A stretch of DNA of 53,472 bases from an uncultured Clostridia bacterium. GTDB taxonomy: Bacteria > Bacillota > Dehalobacteriia > UBA4068. The stretch's first letter is position 1; each line of letters opens with the position of its first letter. The position numbers were made by a program, and so were the translations under genes. The DNA lies in assembly GCA_944390945.1 (NCBI GenBank), contig CALXRV010000016.1, forward strand, positions 1-53,472, given 5' to 3'. Below the pieces are notes generated by a model that worked only from the letters and a program-made list of their open reading frames with translations, had not been told where the DNA came from and searched no databases. Positions 16,267 through 25,163 of the stretch are shown piece after piece.

Positions 16267-17530
16267 TTTCTGGCAGAAGGAGATCTGGCAACCGCCGCGC
16301 TTTATCGGCTACAAGGTGCTCGCCATCCTGCTGGCAATGGTGATTTGGGCTTATGTGACCGTGCGCGATAATCCGCTTGATGAAGGAACATTTGCGGTGC
16401 CGGTGGAGCTGCGCAATCTGGACGAAACGCTGGTTACGCCGGAGACGAGTTACCAGGTGCAGGTGCGCGTACAGGGCGCAGCCAATATTATTGGCGAGCT
16501 GAGCAGCCGCGATTTTACCGCTTATGTGGATCTTTCCGGTATGCGTGCCGGCGAGGGCTCCCCGCGTGTGCAGGTGGATCTGCCGCCGGATGTATCCCTG
16601 GTTTCGCTTTCGCCAGAGAGTATCGATCTGACGCTGGAGGCAAAGGTGAGTGAGACCTTTGCGGTGGTGGCGAACGTAAGTGGCGAACCGGCTGAAAACT
16701 ATACCGCTTTGCTGGAAAATTTGCTGCTCAGTCCGCAGGAGGTATCGCTTTCTGCCAGCGCAAGCATGATCGAGCAGGTGGGCAGTGTCGTGGTCAACGC
16801 AGATATCAGCGATCTGGAATCCAGCTATAACCGCAATTTGCCGGTAGAGGTGCTGGATCAGAACGGCAATAATATTACGCGTGAATTTACCATTTCGCCG
16901 GAATCGGTCAATCTGGTGGTCAATGTGTTGTATGAAGAGCCGGAAGCGACGGTGGCGGTGCGTGCCAACCTGCTTGGCGAGCCGGCGGAGGGGTATCAGA
17001 TCAGCTATACGGTGATCGAGCCGAATACAGTGCGCGCCTTTGGCGATCTGGCGACCCTGGGCACGCTGTATTACTTGCTGACCGAGCCGATCGATATCAG
17101 CGGTATTTCGCGTACGACGAGCTACAGCGTGGATATCGAACATGACAGCAATATTTCGCTGGCGCAGGAAACGGTGACGGTTACCGTGCGTGTAGAGCCT
17201 GTCGCTACCCAGACCTATACGCGGAACCTGCTGCATACGCAGAATGTGGCGGAAGGATTGGAATGCCTGCTGCCGGATGAGGTGATCGAGATCGAGGTTG
17301 CCGGGCCGGATACGGCGATGCAGGGGCTGGACGAGACGCGGATCGTGCCTTATGTCGATTGCGCCGGCATTACCGAACCGGGTGATTATGAGCTGCCGGT
17401 CAGCTTCAGTTTGCCGGCCAATATTGACCTGGTGCGCGCCACGCCAGAGACCGTAACCGTGACGCTGATCGATACAGCGACGGAAAGCGAGGGCGACGGA
17501 GAAACGGCAGCGGAGGAGGAAGGCGCCTGA
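16256..17530 (+). CDS. cdaR: CdaA regulator CdaR (YbbR domains)
   Basis: A 424-residue protein with one N-terminal transmembrane helix (about residues 17-36) and an extracytoplasmic part of four YbbR repeats, each with a V-V-L pattern and an x-P-E-x-V/I end (SPESIDL, SPESVNL, TPETVTV). CdaR binds CdaA through the membrane and modulates c-di-AMP synthesis. The acidic C-terminal tail (about 410-424) is unusual and probably flexible. Ribosome-binding site AAAGGAGG lies inside the end of cdaA, so the two are translationally coupled. Confidence 0.9.
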   Translation: MGSDFWQKEIWQPPRFIGYKVLAILLAMVIWAYVTVRDNPLDEGTFAVPVELRNLDETLVTPETSYQVQVRVQGAANIIGELSSRDFTAYVDLSGMRAGEGSPRVQVDLPPDVSLVSLSPESIDLTLEAKVSETFAVVANVSGEPAENYTALLENLLLSPQEVSLSASASMIEQVGSVVVNADISDLESSYNRNLPVEVLDQNGNNITREFTISPESVNLVVNVLYEEPEATVAVRANLLGEPAEGYQISYTVIEPNTVRAFGDLATLGTLYYLLTEPIDISGISRTTSYSVDIEHDSNISLAQETVTVTVRVEPVATQTYTRNLLHTQNVAEGLECLLPDEVIEIEVAGPDTAMQGLDETRIVPYVDCAGITEPGDYELPVSFSLPANIDLVRATPETVTVTLIDTATESEGDGETAAEEEGA

Positions 17531-17548
17531 GCTGCGCCGGGCTAGAGT

Positions 17549-19201
17549 ATGGCAGGAACAAAGAGAGGATATCGCGGCTGCCGGCGCTGGCTGCGTCTGC
17601 ATGACCTGCGCCTGCCGCTTGCCGGCATGCACAGCGCAGCTGAAGAGGAAGCCCTGCTGCTGCGGCGGGCTGCAGCGGGCTGTGGTGTCGCGCCGGCTTC
17701 TGTGCTTGAATTGCGGCTGGTCAAAAAATCGCTTGACGCCCGGGATAAAGGGCGTCTTCGGTTCGTCTATACGGTGGATGTGCTGGCCGCAGGCGGCCAT
17801 GGCGAGATCGCGCCGCAGGAAGAGCCGTTGACCGTGGCTTGCTGTGCAGCGCATGGCGGGCCGCGGCCTTATGTGCTGGGCGCAGGACCGGCCGGACTGT
17901 TTGCCGCCTGGGTTCTGGCAAGTGCCGGTCTGCGTCCGGTTGTGATTGAACAAGGCCGCGACGTGCAGCAACGCAGCGACTATGTGGAGCGTTTCTGGCG
18001 GCAGGGCAGGTTAGATCCGGACTGCAATATTCAGTTTGGCGAAGGCGGCGCCGGCGCTTTTTCTGATGGCAAGCTGACTTCGCGCAGCAAAGATCCGCTG
18101 GTGCGTGAGGTGCTTCGTCTTTTGATCGATGCCGGCGCGGAGCCGTCCATCGCCTGGTGGCATAAACCGCATCTGGGCAGCGATCGTCTGCCGGCGATCA
18201 TCGCCAATTTGCGGCAGCGCATCGCAGCTTTGGGTGGCGACTTTCTGTTTACGACGACCTTAAGCGGCTTGCTGCGGCATCAGGGCGGTTTATGTGGGCT
18301 GTTGCTGCGCGATGCCGCAGGCATTACGCATGAGGTGGCGGCGGAGGTGCTGATCCTGGCTCCAGGCAATGGCGGCCGGCAGATCTACCGTCTGCTGGCG
18401 GCTGAAGGAATCGCGCTCGCTGCCAAACCGTTTGCCGTCGGTTTGCGGATCGAGCAGGAGCAGGCTGCAATTGACCGGGCGCAATACGGCAGCTTTGCGC
18501 AGCATCCGCTGTTATCAGCGGCGGATTATGGCTTGACGTATCACGATACAGCCGCAGCGCGCGGCATCTATACCTTTTGTAATTGCCCGGGCGGTTTTGT
18601 CGTCAATGCGTCGAGCGAAGCGGATGGCCTGCTGGTCAACGGGATGAGTTTGGCTGCCCGCGACAGCGGTCGCGCCAATGCGGCGGTCGTGGTGCAGGTT
18701 ATGCCGGAACGGGATTTTGGCGCCGGCCCGCTGGACGGGATGGCATATCAGGAGAAACTGGAGCGCGCTGCGTTTGCGCTGGGTGGCGGTGGACATTGCC
18801 TGCCGGTGATGGCGGTGGAAAGTTTTCTCTGCGGCGCGGCGGCAGACGGGCTTTCCCGCTCAACCGCCTGTACCGCGGCAAAACGGGAAGCGGATTTGCG
18901 CACCCTGTTCCCGGCGGAGATCTACCAGGGAATTTGCGCGGCGTTGCGTCATTGGCAGCATCAGCTGCCAGGTTTTCTTGACCAGGCAGTGCTGGCTGCG
19001 GTGGAAAGCCGGACCAGTGCGCCGCTGCGTATCTTGCGCGGGGAGGATCATGTTTCGCTGAACTGCGCCGGTCTTTATCCGGCCGGTGAGGGCGCAGGGT
19101 ATGCCGGCGGCATTGTCAGCAGTGCGGTGGATGGTATGCGCGCCGCGCTGGCCGTGCTGGCGAGATACGACCGCGCGCACATCCCGGCGACTGCGGAATA
19201 A
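17549..19201 (+). CDS. FAD-dependent oxidoreductase-like protein (COG2509 type)
   Basis: A 550-residue flavoprotein with a dinucleotide-binding motif GAGPAGLFAAWVLASAG starting near residue 110, after a distinct N-terminal domain of about 100 residues that ends each family member's variable region. A second FAD contact region, GEGAGYAGGIVSSAVDG, is near residue 510. It resembles the uncharacterised NAD(FAD)-utilising dehydrogenase group, often found between cdaR and glmM in Clostridia. The reaction is unknown. The C-terminus has a CNCPGG motif (about 347-352) that could hold a redox or metal-binding pair. It sits 18 bases after cdaR and is likely in the same transcript. Confidence 0.8.
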   Translation: MAGTKRGYRGCRRWLRLHDLRLPLAGMHSAAEEEALLLRRAAAGCGVAPASVLELRLVKKSLDARDKGRLRFVYTVDVLAAGGHGEIAPQEEPLTVACCAAHGGPRPYVLGAGPAGLFAAWVLASAGLRPVVIEQGRDVQQRSDYVERFWRQGRLDPDCNIQFGEGGAGAFSDGKLTSRSKDPLVREVLRLLIDAGAEPSIAWWHKPHLGSDRLPAIIANLRQRIAALGGDFLFTTTLSGLLRHQGGLCGLLLRDAAGITHEVAAEVLILAPGNGGRQIYRLLAAEGIALAAKPFAVGLRIEQEQAAIDRAQYGSFAQHPLLSAADYGLTYHDTAAARGIYTFCNCPGGFVVNASSEADGLLVNGMSLAARDSGRANAAVVVQVMPERDFGAGPLDGMAYQEKLERAAFALGGGGHCLPVMAVESFLCGAAADGLSRSTACTAAKREADLRTLFPAEIYQGICAALRHWQHQLPGFLDQAVLAAVESRTSAPLRILRGEDHVSLNCAGLYPAGEGAGYAGGIVSSAVDGMRAALAVLARYDRAHIPATAE

Positions 19202-19287
19202 GAATAGATATTACATAGCGGCTGCCATGCAGCCGGGCCGGCTGGTTTTGCGGCCGGTCAAAATCATAAGATACCGAGGACAAAGGA

Positions 19288-20631
19288 ATGGGAAAATATT
19301 TTGGAACCGACGGCGTGCGCGGGCGCGCCAATGATGATCTGACGCCAGAGCTGGCATATGCAGTGGGCCGTGCGGCAGCGGCGGTGTTTGCCGCCCGGCA
19401 TGAGGCCGCCCGTCCGCTGGTGCTGATCGGCAAGGATACCCGTATTTCCGGCGATATGCTGGAAGCCGCGTTGGCTGCGGGCATTACCTCTGCCGGCTGC
19501 GATGTATTGTTGCTCGGTGTGCTGCCTACGCCCGGGGTCGCTGTGCTGACCCGGCTGCTGCAGGCGGCGGCCGGCGCGGTGATCTCCGCATCGCATAACC
19601 CATATGACGATAATGGCATCAAATTCTTTTCCGCAGATGGCTATAAGTTGCCGGATGCGGTGGAGGCGGAGATCGAGGCGTTGATTGATGCACCGGAGCG
19701 CATCCCGCGCGTGCATGGCGCCGCCCTGGGGCGTATCGAGCGCTGTCAGACCGCGCAGGCAAGATATGGCCGCTGGCTGCTGCAGCAGCTGGCCCCGGAC
19801 CTGCATGGCCTGCGTCTGGTGATCGATGCGGCGAACGGCGCGGCTTCGCCGATCGCAGCAGAGCTGTTTTCCCGGCTGGGCGCGGATGTGGTGGTGACTT
19901 CCGCCGCGCCGGATGGCCTGAATATCAACGATGGCTGTGGCAGCACGCATATGGAGGCACTGCAGCAGCGCGTCGTTGCTGAGCGGGCAGATCTTGGCCT
20001 GGCTTTTGACGGCGATGCTGACCGGATGCTGGCAGTGGATGAAAAGGGCTGCCTGGTGGACGGCGATTTCATCATCACCATTCTCGCCCGATATCTGCGC
20101 GCGCAGGGACGGCTGACGGCAGACTGCGTGGCGGTGACAGTGATGAGCAACCTTGGCCTGCGGCGTGCGTTGGCCGCAATGGGTGTTGGGGTGGAAGAGA
20201 CAAAGGTCGGCGACCGCTATGTGCTGGAGCGCATGCGCGAAAAAGGTCTGGTGCTGGGCGGAGAACAGTCCGGCCATATCATTTTGCACCAGTATAATAC
20301 GACCGGGGACGGCATGTTGGCTGCATTGGCGCTGCTGCAGGCATTGCGTGAAAGCGGCGGAACGCTTTCGCAGCTGGCCAGCGTGATGCGCCGCCTGCCG
20401 CAGGTGCTGGTCAATGTACGCGTGGCAACGAAAGCGGGCTGGGATACGGATGCGGAGATCGCCGCCGCCGCGGCGGCGGCAGAACAGCGGCTGGCCGGTT
20501 GCGGCAGGTTGTTGCTGCGTCCGTCCGGTACCGAGCCTGTGCTGCGCGTGATGGTAGAAGGGGAAAATGAAGCGGAACTGGAGGAGATCGCCGGCCAACT
20601 GGCGGAGACGATCCGGCGCCGGCTGGGTTGA
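19288..20631 (+). CDS. glmM: Phosphoglucosamine mutase
   Basis: A 447-residue GlmM that converts glucosamine-6-phosphate to glucosamine-1-phosphate on the way to UDP-GlcNAc and peptidoglycan. It has the N-terminal GTDGVRG, the phosphoserine loop SASHNPYDDNG (Ser about 101), the metal loop DGDADR (about 241), the sugar loop GGEQSGHI (about 325) and the phosphate-binding RPSGTEPVLRVM near the end. AGGACAAAGGA lies upstream of ATG 19288. GlmM is a known partner and inhibitor of CdaA in Firmicutes, so its place in this operon makes regulatory sense. Confidence 0.96.
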   Translation: MGKYFGTDGVRGRANDDLTPELAYAVGRAAAAVFAARHEAARPLVLIGKDTRISGDMLEAALAAGITSAGCDVLLLGVLPTPGVAVLTRLLQAAAGAVISASHNPYDDNGIKFFSADGYKLPDAVEAEIEALIDAPERIPRVHGAALGRIERCQTAQARYGRWLLQQLAPDLHGLRLVIDAANGAASPIAAELFSRLGADVVVTSAAPDGLNINDGCGSTHMEALQQRVVAERADLGLAFDGDADRMLAVDEKGCLVDGDFIITILARYLRAQGRLTADCVAVTVMSNLGLRRALAAMGVGVEETKVGDRYVLERMREKGLVLGGEQSGHIILHQYNTTGDGMLAALALLQALRESGGTLSQLASVMRRLPQVLVNVRVATKAGWDTDAEIAAAAAAAEQRLAGCGRLLLRPSGTEPVLRVMVEGENEAELEEIAGQLAETIRRRLG

Positions 20632-20669
20632 ATGCCCGCCCGCGGCCGTTTGCCTGTTTTCGCTGCGCT

Positions 20670-20707
20670 TCCTGCCTGCCGGAGCGTTCTGGCTGGCAGG
20701 AGTTTTT
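20670..20707 (+). terminator. Strong intrinsic terminator between glmM and glmS
   Basis: A 14-bp stem with one T-T mismatch and a 4-base loop, followed by GTTTTT. It separates glmS from the cdaA-glmM transcript. Confidence 0.8.
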
Positions 20708-20830
20708 CCAGCGACAGCGAATAACATCCATGGCAGCGCAGCTGCTGCCGGCCGGGGTCAGGATAATCCCGCAGCCGGTGCATAAAGATAAAGTAAGACG
20801 CGATTATGCAAGACCCGGGAGGATAAGGAC

Positions 20831-22663
20831 ATGTGTGGCATCATCGGATATGTCGGGCCGCGGCTGGCGGTACCGATTCTGCTCGAAGGCCTGAAAGCGC
20901 AGGAATACCGCGGCTATGATTCTGCCGGCATCGCAGTGCTGGAGAATGATATGATTCGTCTGATTCGGGCGCAGGGCAAGATTTCGGCATTGGAAGAACG
21001 TATCGGCGGCGAGGTGGGCACTGCGACGGTCGGCATCGGGCATACCCGCTGGGCAACGCATGGCCGGCCTTCGGATATCAATTCGCATCCGCATCTTGAC
21101 TGCAAAAGCGAGATTGCGATGGTGCATAACGGCATCATTGAAAACTATCAGGAGCTGCGCGACTGGTTGATCGAACGCGGGCATGTCTTTGCCTCGCAGA
21201 CGGATACGGAAACGCTGCCGCATCTGGTGGAGCATTATTATAACGGCGACCTGCTGGCGGCGATGATGCAGACGGTGGCGCGGCTGGAGGGTTCTTATGC
21301 AACGGTGGCGCTTTGCAAACATGATCCACGCCGGCTGGTGGCGGCACGGCGCGACAACCCGCTGATCATCGGCATTGGCGAGGGTGAGTATTTCTTTGCT
21401 TCAGATATGGCGGCGTTGATCCAGTATACGCGCAACATGCTCGTACTGCAGAACGGCGATATCGCCCTGATCGATGAAGAGAAGGGCGTTTCCGTCTACA
21501 ATGACGGCAAGCCGGTCACGCGCGAGACGATCTATATCGACTGGGATAAGGACGCCGCACAAAAGGGCGGCTATGAGCATTTCATGCTTAAGGAAATCCA
21601 TGAGCAGCCCTGGGCGCTTGGCCAGACGCTGCGCGGCCGCATTGCGGCGGATGAACGGGATATTGAACTGAAGGAGCTGGATTTCTCAACGGAATACCTG
21701 CGCAGCATCAACAATATCGCCATCGTTGCCTGCGGTACGGCCTATCATGCCGGGCTGGTGGGGAAAAAGGCGATGGAAAGTATGCTGCGTATCCCGGTGG
21801 AGGTGGATATCGCTTCGGAATTCCAGTACCGCGACCCGATTATCGACAGGCATACGTTGGCCATCATCATTTCGCAATCCGGCGAGACGATGGATACGCT
21901 GCTGGCGCTGCGTGAATGCCGCAAACGCGGCGCAAAGATCGTTGCCATCTGCAATGTGCTTGACAGTACGATTTCACGCGAGGCGGATTATGTGCTTTAT
22001 ACCTGGGCCGGGCCGGAGATTGCTGTCGCCTCGACCAAGGCCTATATCACGCAGCTGATGGTGCTCTATATGCTGACCTTTTATCTGGCGCGGCGGATGG
22101 GAATGAAAAGCGGTGATGAGCTGCAGCCGCTGATCTCGCAGCTTTACCGCCTGCCGGAAAAGGTGGGCCAGGTGCTGGATTCCTGCGAGACGGAGATCGA
22201 ACAGGCGGCGCAGCAGCTGAAGGACTGGTCGGATGTATTTTTCATCGGCCGCGGCTATGATTACAGCGTGGCGCTGGAGGGCGCGCTGAAGCTGAAAGAG
22301 ATCAGCTATATCCATGCCGAGGCCTATGCGGCCGGCGAACTAAAGCATGGAACGATCGCGCTGATCGAGCCCGGCATCCCGGTGATCGCACTTGCGACGC
22401 AGCCGGCGATGCATCCGCGCATGGTCAGCAATATCGTGGAATTGAAAGCGCGCGATGCGCATGTGATCGGCCTCAGCTTCGGCGGCTGCCAGGATGTGAT
22501 GGAGGTTTGCGATCAGACCTTGGTGCTGCCGGATATCGATCCGCTGCTCTCGCCGATGTTGAGCGTGGTGCCGCTGCAGCTGCTTGCTTATTATGCAGCG
22601 GTGGCGCGTGGCTGCGAGGTGGATCAGCCGCGCAATCTGGCAAAGAGCGTTACCGTGCTTTAA
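20831..22663 (+). CDS. glmS: Glutamine-fructose-6-phosphate aminotransferase
   Basis: A 610-residue GlmS that makes glucosamine-6-phosphate from fructose-6-phosphate and glutamine, the entry step to amino-sugar synthesis. The class II glutaminase domain begins MCGIIGYVG with catalytic Cys2. Two SIS sugar-isomerase domains follow (about residues 285-420 and 455-590), with SQSGETMDT and the C-terminal LAKSVTV. The 123 bases between the glmM terminator and this gene do not show the core of a glmS ribozyme. GGGAGGATAAGG precedes the ATG. Confidence 0.96.
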   Translation: MCGIIGYVGPRLAVPILLEGLKAQEYRGYDSAGIAVLENDMIRLIRAQGKISALEERIGGEVGTATVGIGHTRWATHGRPSDINSHPHLDCKSEIAMVHNGIIENYQELRDWLIERGHVFASQTDTETLPHLVEHYYNGDLLAAMMQTVARLEGSYATVALCKHDPRRLVAARRDNPLIIGIGEGEYFFASDMAALIQYTRNMLVLQNGDIALIDEEKGVSVYNDGKPVTRETIYIDWDKDAAQKGGYEHFMLKEIHEQPWALGQTLRGRIAADERDIELKELDFSTEYLRSINNIAIVACGTAYHAGLVGKKAMESMLRIPVEVDIASEFQYRDPIIDRHTLAIIISQSGETMDTLLALRECRKRGAKIVAICNVLDSTISREADYVLYTWAGPEIAVASTKAYITQLMVLYMLTFYLARRMGMKSGDELQPLISQLYRLPEKVGQVLDSCETEIEQAAQQLKDWSDVFFIGRGYDYSVALEGALKLKEISYIHAEAYAAGELKHGTIALIEPGIPVIALATQPAMHPRMVSNIVELKARDAHVIGLSFGGCQDVMEVCDQTLVLPDIDPLLSPMLSVVPLQLLAYYAAVARGCEVDQPRNLAKSVTVL

Positions 22664-22687
22664 CGCGTTTGTGCATCTGTTGACAAC

Positions 22688-22719
22688 AGGCCCGCCATTT
22701 CCCGGCGGGCCTGCATTTT
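22688..22719 (+). terminator. Intrinsic terminator after glmS
   Basis: AGGCCCGCC pairs perfectly with GGCGGGCCT across a 7-base loop, followed by gcatttt. Confidence 0.75.
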
Positions 22720-22753
22720 CTGCCGGCAGAGCGCGGCGGAAAGGAGAAGATGG

Positions 22754-22987
22754 ATGGTAGACCGTTATCAGGCTTTTCTGTTAACCCTGGAGCTGGATAG
22801 CCATATAGCGGCTGCGCAGCGGCTTGCCTGCAGCCAAGAAGAAGTGATCCGGGCGATCAGCGCACTTGAGGATGAGCTGGGCGCGCCGCTGATTGTTTGC
22901 CGTAAGACCGGCGCCTGGCTGACCGGCGAAGGGCGCAAGTTGCTGCCGTTGATCCGCAGCCGAGCGGCAGCGCCGGAGATATGCTGA
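22754..22987 (+). CDS. Stand-alone LysR-type HTH domain, 77 residues
   Basis: This short protein covers only the winged helix-turn-helix of a LysR regulator: SHIAAAQRLACSQEEVIRAISALEDELGAPLI, then the wing and GRKLLPLIR. The ~220-residue effector domain is absent; the frame ends at TGA 7 bases before the convergent DUF4363 gene. AAGGAG lies 7 bases before ATG 22754, so it is well set up for translation. It may be a truncated LysR gene or a small DNA-binding protein in its own right. The nearby sequence shows no continuation of an effector domain. Confidence 0.6.
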   Translation: MVDRYQAFLLTLELDSHIAAAQRLACSQEEVIRAISALEDELGAPLIVCRKTGAWLTGEGRKLLPLIRSRAAAPEIC

Positions 22988-22993
22988 ACAAGG

Positions 22994-23374
22994 TCAGAGC
23001 AAATTTCCCCAGTCCACGCGTTCGCTGTCCGGTACATGGGCCAGATAAAAGCGCAGCGCTGCCAGTTCGCGTTCCGCTTCTTGCGCGTCCTGCTGGCGAA
23101 TGGCGGTATGCAGATCGATAAAAGCAAGCTCCAGATCCTGCATATCCTGGTGGTCGATCAGGATGCGCCAGATGGGCGCTGCTTGTTGCCAGGTTGCATC
23201 ACAGGCCTGAAGGGTGGTTTCTGCAGTAGCCCAGTCTTCCTGACGCAGCATGCGCTGCAGCGGCGTTAAGGCAAGGGCAATGCGATCTGCTGAGGCGGAG
23301 AGATAAAAAAAAGAACAGAGGCAGGCGGCGAGCAGCAGCAGAAGCAGCAGGCTGACGAGGATGATCTGACGCAG
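22994..23374 (-). CDS. DUF4363-type membrane-anchored protein, apparent CTG start
   Basis: A protein of about 126 residues: a short basic start (LTLRQ), one leucine-rich transmembrane helix (about residues 5-25) and a helical domain with W-x-x-A, WRILIDHQDMQDLE and FYLAHVPDSERVDWGNLL. The spacing and final motif resemble DUF4363. Read from an internal ATG at 23251, only 85 residues remain and the membrane helix is lost. Upstream the frame has no ATG, GTG or TTG. A CTG at 23374 lies 7 bases after a perfect AAAGGAGG, and the preceding yetF stops at 23377. The family pairing DUF4363-yetF supports the full-length reading. Function unknown. Confidence 0.6.
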   Translation of the reverse strand: MRQIILVSLLLLLLLAACLCSFFYLSASADRIALALTPLQRMLRQEDWATAETTLQACDATWQQAAPIWRILIDHQDMQDLELAFIDLHTAIRQQDAQEAERELAALRFYLAHVPDSERVDWGNLL

Positions 23375-23376
23375 GG

Positions 23377-24066
23377 TTAGCCCTCCTTTCGCGGCGGCTG
23401 TTTTTTTTGCGCAAAAAAGTTGCCGCTGTCATCCAGCCCAGCCAGAAAAAGCTGGGCCGGGCTGTTGCAACCATATTGTTTAAGCTGTGCGTTCAGCCAT
23501 GCCTGGTTGCGTCCCAGCGCGTGCAGGGCATGCTGATTGACATGGCCGTCGAGTATGATCAGCTGTGAGAGCTGCTCTTGCGGCGCATCCGCCAGAATAT
23601 CCGAAACCTGCAGCGGACGTTTTTCTGTGCGCGGCAGGATGGAAAGGCTGCCGTTGGTCTCCATGATCGCATATTCGATGGCCGAAAGATCAAAATAGCC
23701 TTGCGCACGGCAAAGCTCCTGCATGTCGTTAAGATTTAACCGCAGGCGCGCCAGCTCACGCTCGCGCAGCCGGCCGCGTTCGATCAGCATGGCTGGTTTG
23801 CCGCAGATCAGGTCGCGCAGCTTTTCGCTTTTCAGATTGAGCAGCGCCAGCAGGATCTGCAGCAGGGTAAGCGTGACGATCGGCACGATGCTGTAGGCGA
23901 TCGGCGTGGTATTGCTCTGCATGGCGAGCGAGGCCATTTCGGAAATGACCAATACCACGACGAGTTCAAATGGTTGTAATTGTCCAAGCTGCCGCTTGCC
24001 CATCGCCTTCAGCGCGATCAAGGTAAGGAAATACAGCAGCATCGTTCGGATGCAGAGCAGTGCCAT
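23377..24066 (-). CDS. YetF/DUF421 membrane protein
   Basis: A 229-residue protein of the YetF/DUF421 family. Three N-terminal membrane helices (about residues 5-75) are followed by a soluble domain with the family features LRDLICGKPAMLIERG, LNDMQELCRAQGYFDLSAIEYAIMETNGSLSILP. YetF proteins affect germination or envelope properties in spore formers, but the biochemical role is unclear. I start it at ATG 24066 because the family begins just before the first membrane helix; the open frame runs far upstream but overlaps the divergent gene. It is paired with the DUF4363 gene immediately downstream. Confidence 0.85.
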   Translation of the reverse strand: MALLCIRTMLLYFLTLIALKAMGKRQLGQLQPFELVVVLVISEMASLAMQSNTTPIAYSIVPIVTLTLLQILLALLNLKSEKLRDLICGKPAMLIERGRLRERELARLRLNLNDMQELCRAQGYFDLSAIEYAIMETNGSLSILPRTEKRPLQVSDILADAPQEQLSQLIILDGHVNQHALHALGRNQAWLNAQLKQYGCNSPAQLFLAGLDDSGNFFAQKKQPPRKEG

Positions 24067-24168
24067 GGAAATTTTGCACCTCACTTTTGCTATCCGCCAG
24101 TTTGTGCCGTTTCTGGCAGCACTATGCGAACAAAAGCTGAAAGTTAGCTGATTTTTTCCGGATCTGAT

Positions 24169-24197
24169 TTGAGACAGGCTGATGATTGTGATAGAAT
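24169..24197 (+). promoter_or_regulatory. Sigma-A-type promoter for the phosphoesterase lipoprotein
   Basis: TTGAGA, 17 bases, TAGAAT, located 29 bases before the ATG at 24226. Confidence 0.65.
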
Positions 24198-24225
24198 AAA
24201 GACGTTTTGGGAAAGGAGGCTGCAG

Positions 24226-25155
24226 ATGAAACGATATCGGATCCTGTATCTGATCATATGCTTGCTGGCGTCTTGTTGCTTGTTCGGTTGCGGCGCACAG
24301 CAGGAAGCGGTGGAGGAATCCGTGTTGCCGGAGGAGCCCGTAGAAGCTTTGGCGCCTGGCTTTGACGTATTGTTTGTCAGCGACAGCCATATTGCAGCGG
24401 ATACGACGGACGGCATTTTTCGCAACATCCTTACGCAGGGATTGGCTGCTGGAGAAGATGTGCGCATGGTGCTGCATGGCGGCTGCATGACAGTGGATGC
24501 GGCGGACGAGGCGGCCTGGGCTGTCTTTGAACAGCAGATTGCTGTGCTTGGTGAAACGCCGCTTTACCCAGCCTGGGGAGATACAGACCATGCGCAGACG
24601 CAGAACAAATATTTTACCTTGGCGCATAACGGTCCGGCAGATTTGCCGAGCCAGTTCTACAGCTTTGATGAAGAAAACGCGCATTTTATTATGATGGACA
24701 GCAGCTATATGGGGCTGCAGAACGACAGTTATGTGCAGTGGCTGCGTGACGATGTGGCAGCGGCAGGGAAGCAATGGAATATCCTGGTTATGCATCATCC
24801 ACTCTATCCGGCTACAGAAGGCGAAACAGACCAGATGCGGGCGGAAGCACAGCGGGCCATCTGGCTGGCGGCGATCGAAGAAGCCGGGATCGACCTGGTG
24901 CTCTGCGGCCATCAGCATGTCTATCAGCGCAGTGAACCGCTGTTACAGGGCGTGGCGGATGCGGATGGCATCGTTTATCTGATGGTATCGAGCGGTGGCG
25001 CGGCGCCTGCCGGCGCTTTGCTGGCAGATGGCTACGGCGCGATGACGCGCGATGATGTCAGCAGCTATTGCCTGCTGCATATCAGCGAGACGACGATCGA
25101 GATTACCGCATTTGACCAGGATGGCACGGAAATAGATCATTTTACCCTGGAATAA
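24226..25155 (+). CDS. Calcineurin-like metallophosphoesterase lipoprotein, degenerate motifs
   Basis: A 309-residue lipoprotein. The N-terminus has a signal peptide ending LFGC (Cys about 24), so it should be anchored on the outside of the membrane. The fold signature is partial: SDSH (about 52-55), MHHP (about 189-192) and GHQHVYQRSE (about 227-236) match metallophosphoesterases. The usual GD and GNHD motifs are replaced by HGG (about 85) and WGDTDHA (about 121-127), so some metal ligands may be missing or shifted. The GHQHVYQR block is like purple acid phosphatases. It has its own promoter and is not obviously in an operon. It could be an active phosphodiesterase or a binding protein. Confidence 0.7.
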   Translation: MKRYRILYLIICLLASCCLFGCGAQQEAVEESVLPEEPVEALAPGFDVLFVSDSHIAADTTDGIFRNILTQGLAAGEDVRMVLHGGCMTVDAADEAAWAVFEQQIAVLGETPLYPAWGDTDHAQTQNKYFTLAHNGPADLPSQFYSFDEENAHFIMMDSSYMGLQNDSYVQWLRDDVAAAGKQWNILVMHHPLYPATEGETDQMRAEAQRAIWLAAIEEAGIDLVLCGHQHVYQRSEPLLQGVADADGIVYLMVSSGGAAPAGALLADGYGAMTRDDVSSYCLLHISETTIEITAFDQDGTEIDHFTLE

Positions 25156-25163
25156 GATGTTGA

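Noticed and set aside
16190-17971. A 593-codon minus-strand open frame opposite cdaR
   Set aside because: It spans three real genes with conserved order and shows no domain.
20708-20830. Possible glmS ribozyme
   Set aside because: The leader is too short and the conserved cleavage-site and core motifs are not visible. A covariance search would settle it.
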